From Alphaproteobacteria bacterium MarineAlpha10_Bin3 (lineage in GTDB: Bacteria > Pseudomonadota > Alphaproteobacteria > UBA8366 > GCA-2717185), in assembly GCA_002937525.1 (NCBI GenBank), contig PTKA01000050.1:1-7923 (forward strand): 7,923 nt of DNA, given 5' to 3'. The position numbers were made by a program, and so were the translations under genes. Below are positions 6,005-7,923 of the stretch, in pieces (the first letter of the stretch is position 1; each line of letters begins with the position of its first letter). Under the pieces are notes generated by a model. It made no database searches. It had not been told where the DNA came from and saw only the letters and a program-made list of their open reading frames with translations.

Positions 6005-7237
6005 ATGGATGGAAGCAACACACCGAGCAGTTCCGCGCTCGACGGTATCAAAGTCCTTGATTTCACCCAGTTCGAGGCCGGCCCATCCTGCACCCAGGCA
6101 CTGGCCTGGATGGGCGCCGAAGTCGTCAAGGTGGAAGAACCGAAACGCGGCGAACCGGGCCGTTGGGGCTTTAGCAACCGCAAGGATGCCGACGCTCATT
6201 ATTTCATATTCTACAACACCAACAAGAAAAGCATTACCTGCAATCTGAAATCGCCGGAAGGCAAGGCCCTGATCGAGAAGATGGTGAAGGAAGTCGATAT
6301 CGTCATCGAAAACATGGCGCCCGGCACTTTCGCCAGGCTTGGCTTCGATTACGAGCGACTCAGCGAATTGAACCCGCGCGTCATCTTCGCCCAGGTCAAG
6401 GGATTTTCCCCCGAAGGTCCCCATGCTGACTATTTGGCTTTCGACATGATTGCGCAGGCCGCCGGCGGTACCTTCGCCATCAACGGCATGCCTGACCAGC
6501 CACCGATCCGACCAGGCGCAACAATGGGCGACACCGGAACCGGGATGATGGCCGCGATGGGCATCCTCGCCGCCCTGTTTCAGAGGGTCACCACTGGCAA
6601 GGGCCAGCACGTTCAGGTTGCCATGCGCGATGCGATGGTCAATTACAGCCGCACGCCGATGAGCCGCCAGGCCCAACTGGAGGACGGCTCGCTGCTGCCG
6701 CGCGCCGGCAACGACGTTATTGGCACCGCTCCCGGCGGGTTATTTCCCTGCAAGCCAGGCGGCCTCGACGACTGGGCCTATATCTTCGCGGCACGCGGCA
6801 ATGAGGAGCACTGGCGACGGCTGGTCAAGGCAATCGGCCGTGAAGACCTACTCGACGATCCGCGTCTACAGGACGGCACCATGCGCTTCGAACACAAGGA
6901 CGTTGTCGACGAGGCGATTTCCGCCTGGACATCGCAGCGCACCAAAAAGGAAGTGATGGAAACGATTGCCAGCGCAAAGGTGCCCTGCGGCGCGGTGTTC
7001 AATATGAAGGAACAGCTCGAGGACGAAGATCTCCGCAAACGCGGGATAATCACCAAAATCGACCACCCCGTACGCGGCGAAATGATCGTGCCGGGCACGC
7101 CGATCATGATGTCGGACAGCAAGGTTCCGGTGCAAACGGCTCCGGTGCACGGCGGCAACAACGAGGAGATCTATGGCGACTGGCTTGGCATCTCAGTGGA
7201 AGAGGTCCAGAAAATGCGCGCGAATAACGTCATCTGA
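6005..7237 (+). CDS. Class III CoA transferase (CaiB/BaiF family, formyl-CoA transferase-like)
   Basis: A 410-residue enzyme, normal length for the family. The N-terminal block is GIKVLDFTQFEAGPSCTQAL (residues 14-33), followed by GAEVVKVEEPKRGE and NTNKKSITCNLKSPEG. The catalytic Asp that forms the aspartyl-CoA thioester is Asp176 in GATMGDTGTGM. TTGKGQHVQVAMRDAMVN at 196-213 and APGGLFPCKPGG at 242-253 are close to the corresponding parts of oxalate formyl-CoA transferase. The expected reaction moves CoA from an acyl-CoA donor to a free carboxylic acid, activating it for further breakdown; donor and acceptor cannot be read from sequence. No oxalyl-CoA decarboxylase is seen in the window, so a role in oxalate metabolism has no local support. 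It is divergent from the dioxygenase, with 135 bp before the next plus-strand gene, which has its own promoter. Confidence 0.93.
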   Translation: MDGSNTPSSSALDGIKVLDFTQFEAGPSCTQALAWMGAEVVKVEEPKRGEPGRWGFSNRKDADAHYFIFYNTNKKSITCNLKSPEGKALIEKMVKEVDIVIENMAPGTFARLGFDYERLSELNPRVIFAQVKGFSPEGPHADYLAFDMIAQAAGGTFAINGMPDQPPIRPGATMGDTGTGMMAAMGILAALFQRVTTGKGQHVQVAMRDAMVNYSRTPMSRQAQLEDGSLLPRAGNDVIGTAPGGLFPCKPGGLDDWAYIFAARGNEEHWRRLVKAIGREDLLDDPRLQDGTMRFEHKDVVDEAISAWTSQRTKKEVMETIASAKVPCGAVFNMKEQLEDEDLRKRGIITKIDHPVRGEMIVPGTPIMMSDSKVPVQTAPVHGGNNEEIYGDWLGISVEEVQKMRANNVI

Positions 7238-7310
7238 CTAGACGATAATATAGTGTTGCATCGAGTTCGGCGCGAAGGCGCTCTAGGGCCTCGCCAAACC
7301 GGAGCCAAAA

Positions 7311-7338
7311 TTGACGCCGTCCGGTGGCGGCGTATGAT
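7311..7338 (+). promoter_or_regulatory. Sigma-70-type promoter of the right-edge oxygenase gene
   Basis: TTGACG at 7311-7316 and TATGAT at 7333-7338 each match the consensus at five of six positions, separated by 16 bp. The predicted transcript starts near 7345 and leaves a leader of about 28 nt before the ATG at 7373. It is the best complete promoter match I see in the window and suggests that the last gene is transcribed independently of the CoA transferase gene. Confidence 0.6.
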
Positions 7339-7372
7339 TTGCGAACGCAAGGCCGGATAAGAAGGCATCTCC

Positions 7373-7923
7373 ATGAACGCTGCCGACCCCATTCCCCTGA
7401 TCGACCTGGCGCCGCTCGCCGGGGGCGGCCTGCCGGGCGCCCACGAAATCGCGCCGGCACTACGCACCGCGCTGGAGGAGACCGGCTTCCTCATCATCAC
7501 CAACCACGGGGTACCGCAGGCGCTGATCAATGCGACCTTCGCGGAGGCCAAGCGGTTTCATGACCAGAGTCTGGAGGCCAAGCTGGCGGTGCGGATGAAC
7601 GCGCACAACAACGGCTACATGGCCATGGCGCGCTACAATGTCCGCACCTCGCGGGTCAGCGAGGACGCCCTGCCGGACATGAACGAGGCCTTCTTCGTCA
7701 AGCGGGAGCGGCCGGCGAACGATCCTCTGGTCCGCGCCGGGCGCCGCTTTGCCGGGCCGAACGAATGGCCGGCGGACCTGTCCGGCTTCCGCGAGACGGT
7801 GCTGGCCTATACAGACGCGGTCGATGCGCTGGGCCGCCGGATGCTGCCCGCCATCGCGCTCGCCCTGGACATGCCGGCCGACACGTTCGATACGGCCTTC
7901 GCCGAAAGCCAGTTCTCCTTCCG
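7373..7923 (+). CDS. Isopenicillin N synthase-like 2-oxoglutarate/Fe(II) oxygenase (3' end outside the window)
   Basis: The frame is open from the ATG at 7373 through the right edge, giving 183 complete codons. A ribosome-binding site AAGAAGG (7359-7365) lies 7 bases upstream. The N-terminal DIOX_N domain is clear: IPLIDLAPLA at residues 7-16, then TALEETGFLIITNHGVPQAL at about 32-51, the family's signature strand-and-turn, followed by the helix EAKRFHDQSLEAK. NEAFFVKRERPAND (104-117) and the helix FRETVLAYTDAVDALGRRML continue as expected. The jelly-roll core with its HxD...H metal triad and the 2-oxoglutarate Arg is beyond the window, so activity cannot be judged. Members hydroxylate or desaturate small molecules, and the substrate is unknown. 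Third-position GC is high: about 35 of the first 40 codons end in G or C, against about 29 of 40 in the CoA transferase gene. Confidence 0.88.
   Translation, partial: MNAADPIPLIDLAPLAGGGLPGAHEIAPALRTALEETGFLIITNHGVPQALINATFAEAKRFHDQSLEAKLAVRMNAHNNGYMAMARYNVRTSRVSEDALPDMNEAFFVKRERPANDPLVRAGRRFAGPNEWPADLSGFRETVLAYTDAVDALGRRMLPAIALALDMPADTFDTAFAESQFSF

Noticed and set aside
5615..6676. A stop-free minus-strand extension of the dioxygenase frame by 354 codons, giving an apparent 650-residue protein
   Set aside because: The extension is antisense to the CoA transferase gene and crosses the intergenic region. The family fold begins at the ATG at 5614 with a good ribosome-binding site, and the extra part shows no recognisable domain.
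7270..7281. GCGC-GAAG-GCGC hairpin after the CoA transferase gene as a terminator
   Set aside because: The stem is four base pairs and is followed by CTCTAGGG, not a T-run.

Overview
The window is a GC-rich (roughly 60%) bacterial catabolic region. Codon use, promoter style and gene families suggest an alphaproteobacterium, but nothing in the sequence fixes the genus. It is almost fully coding and holds seven protein genes, two of them cut by the window edges. I see no RNA gene, insertion sequence, CRISPR array or phage gene.

Layout. The left edge holds the C-terminal part of an isochorismatase-type cysteine hydrolase (+). It is followed by a class III PLP aminotransferase (+) that resembles 2,2-dialkylglycine decarboxylase. 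Converging on that gene is a minus-strand series, read right to left: a TfdA/TauD-type Fe(II)/2-oxoglutarate dioxygenase, a DAO-type FAD oxidoreductase, and a second, divergent class III aminotransferase. Gaps in this series are 162 and 117 bp. A 390-bp divergent intergenic region separates the dioxygenase from a plus-strand class III (formyl-CoA transferase type) CoA transferase. The right edge holds the start of an isopenicillin-N-synthase-like oxygenase (+) behind its own well-formed sigma-70-like promoter.

How the genes may work together (inference). Oxidative cleavage by the dioxygenase, amine oxidation by the flavoenzyme, transamination or decarboxylation by the aminotransferases, amide hydrolysis by the cysteine hydrolase and CoA activation by the CoA transferase are the steps needed to take apart a small nitrogen-containing organic compound. 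The substrate cannot be read from the sequence. No transporter or regulator lies inside the window. The divergent intergenic region carries a tandem 24-bp repeat containing a 14-bp palindrome, which is the best candidate for the operator controlling both arms.
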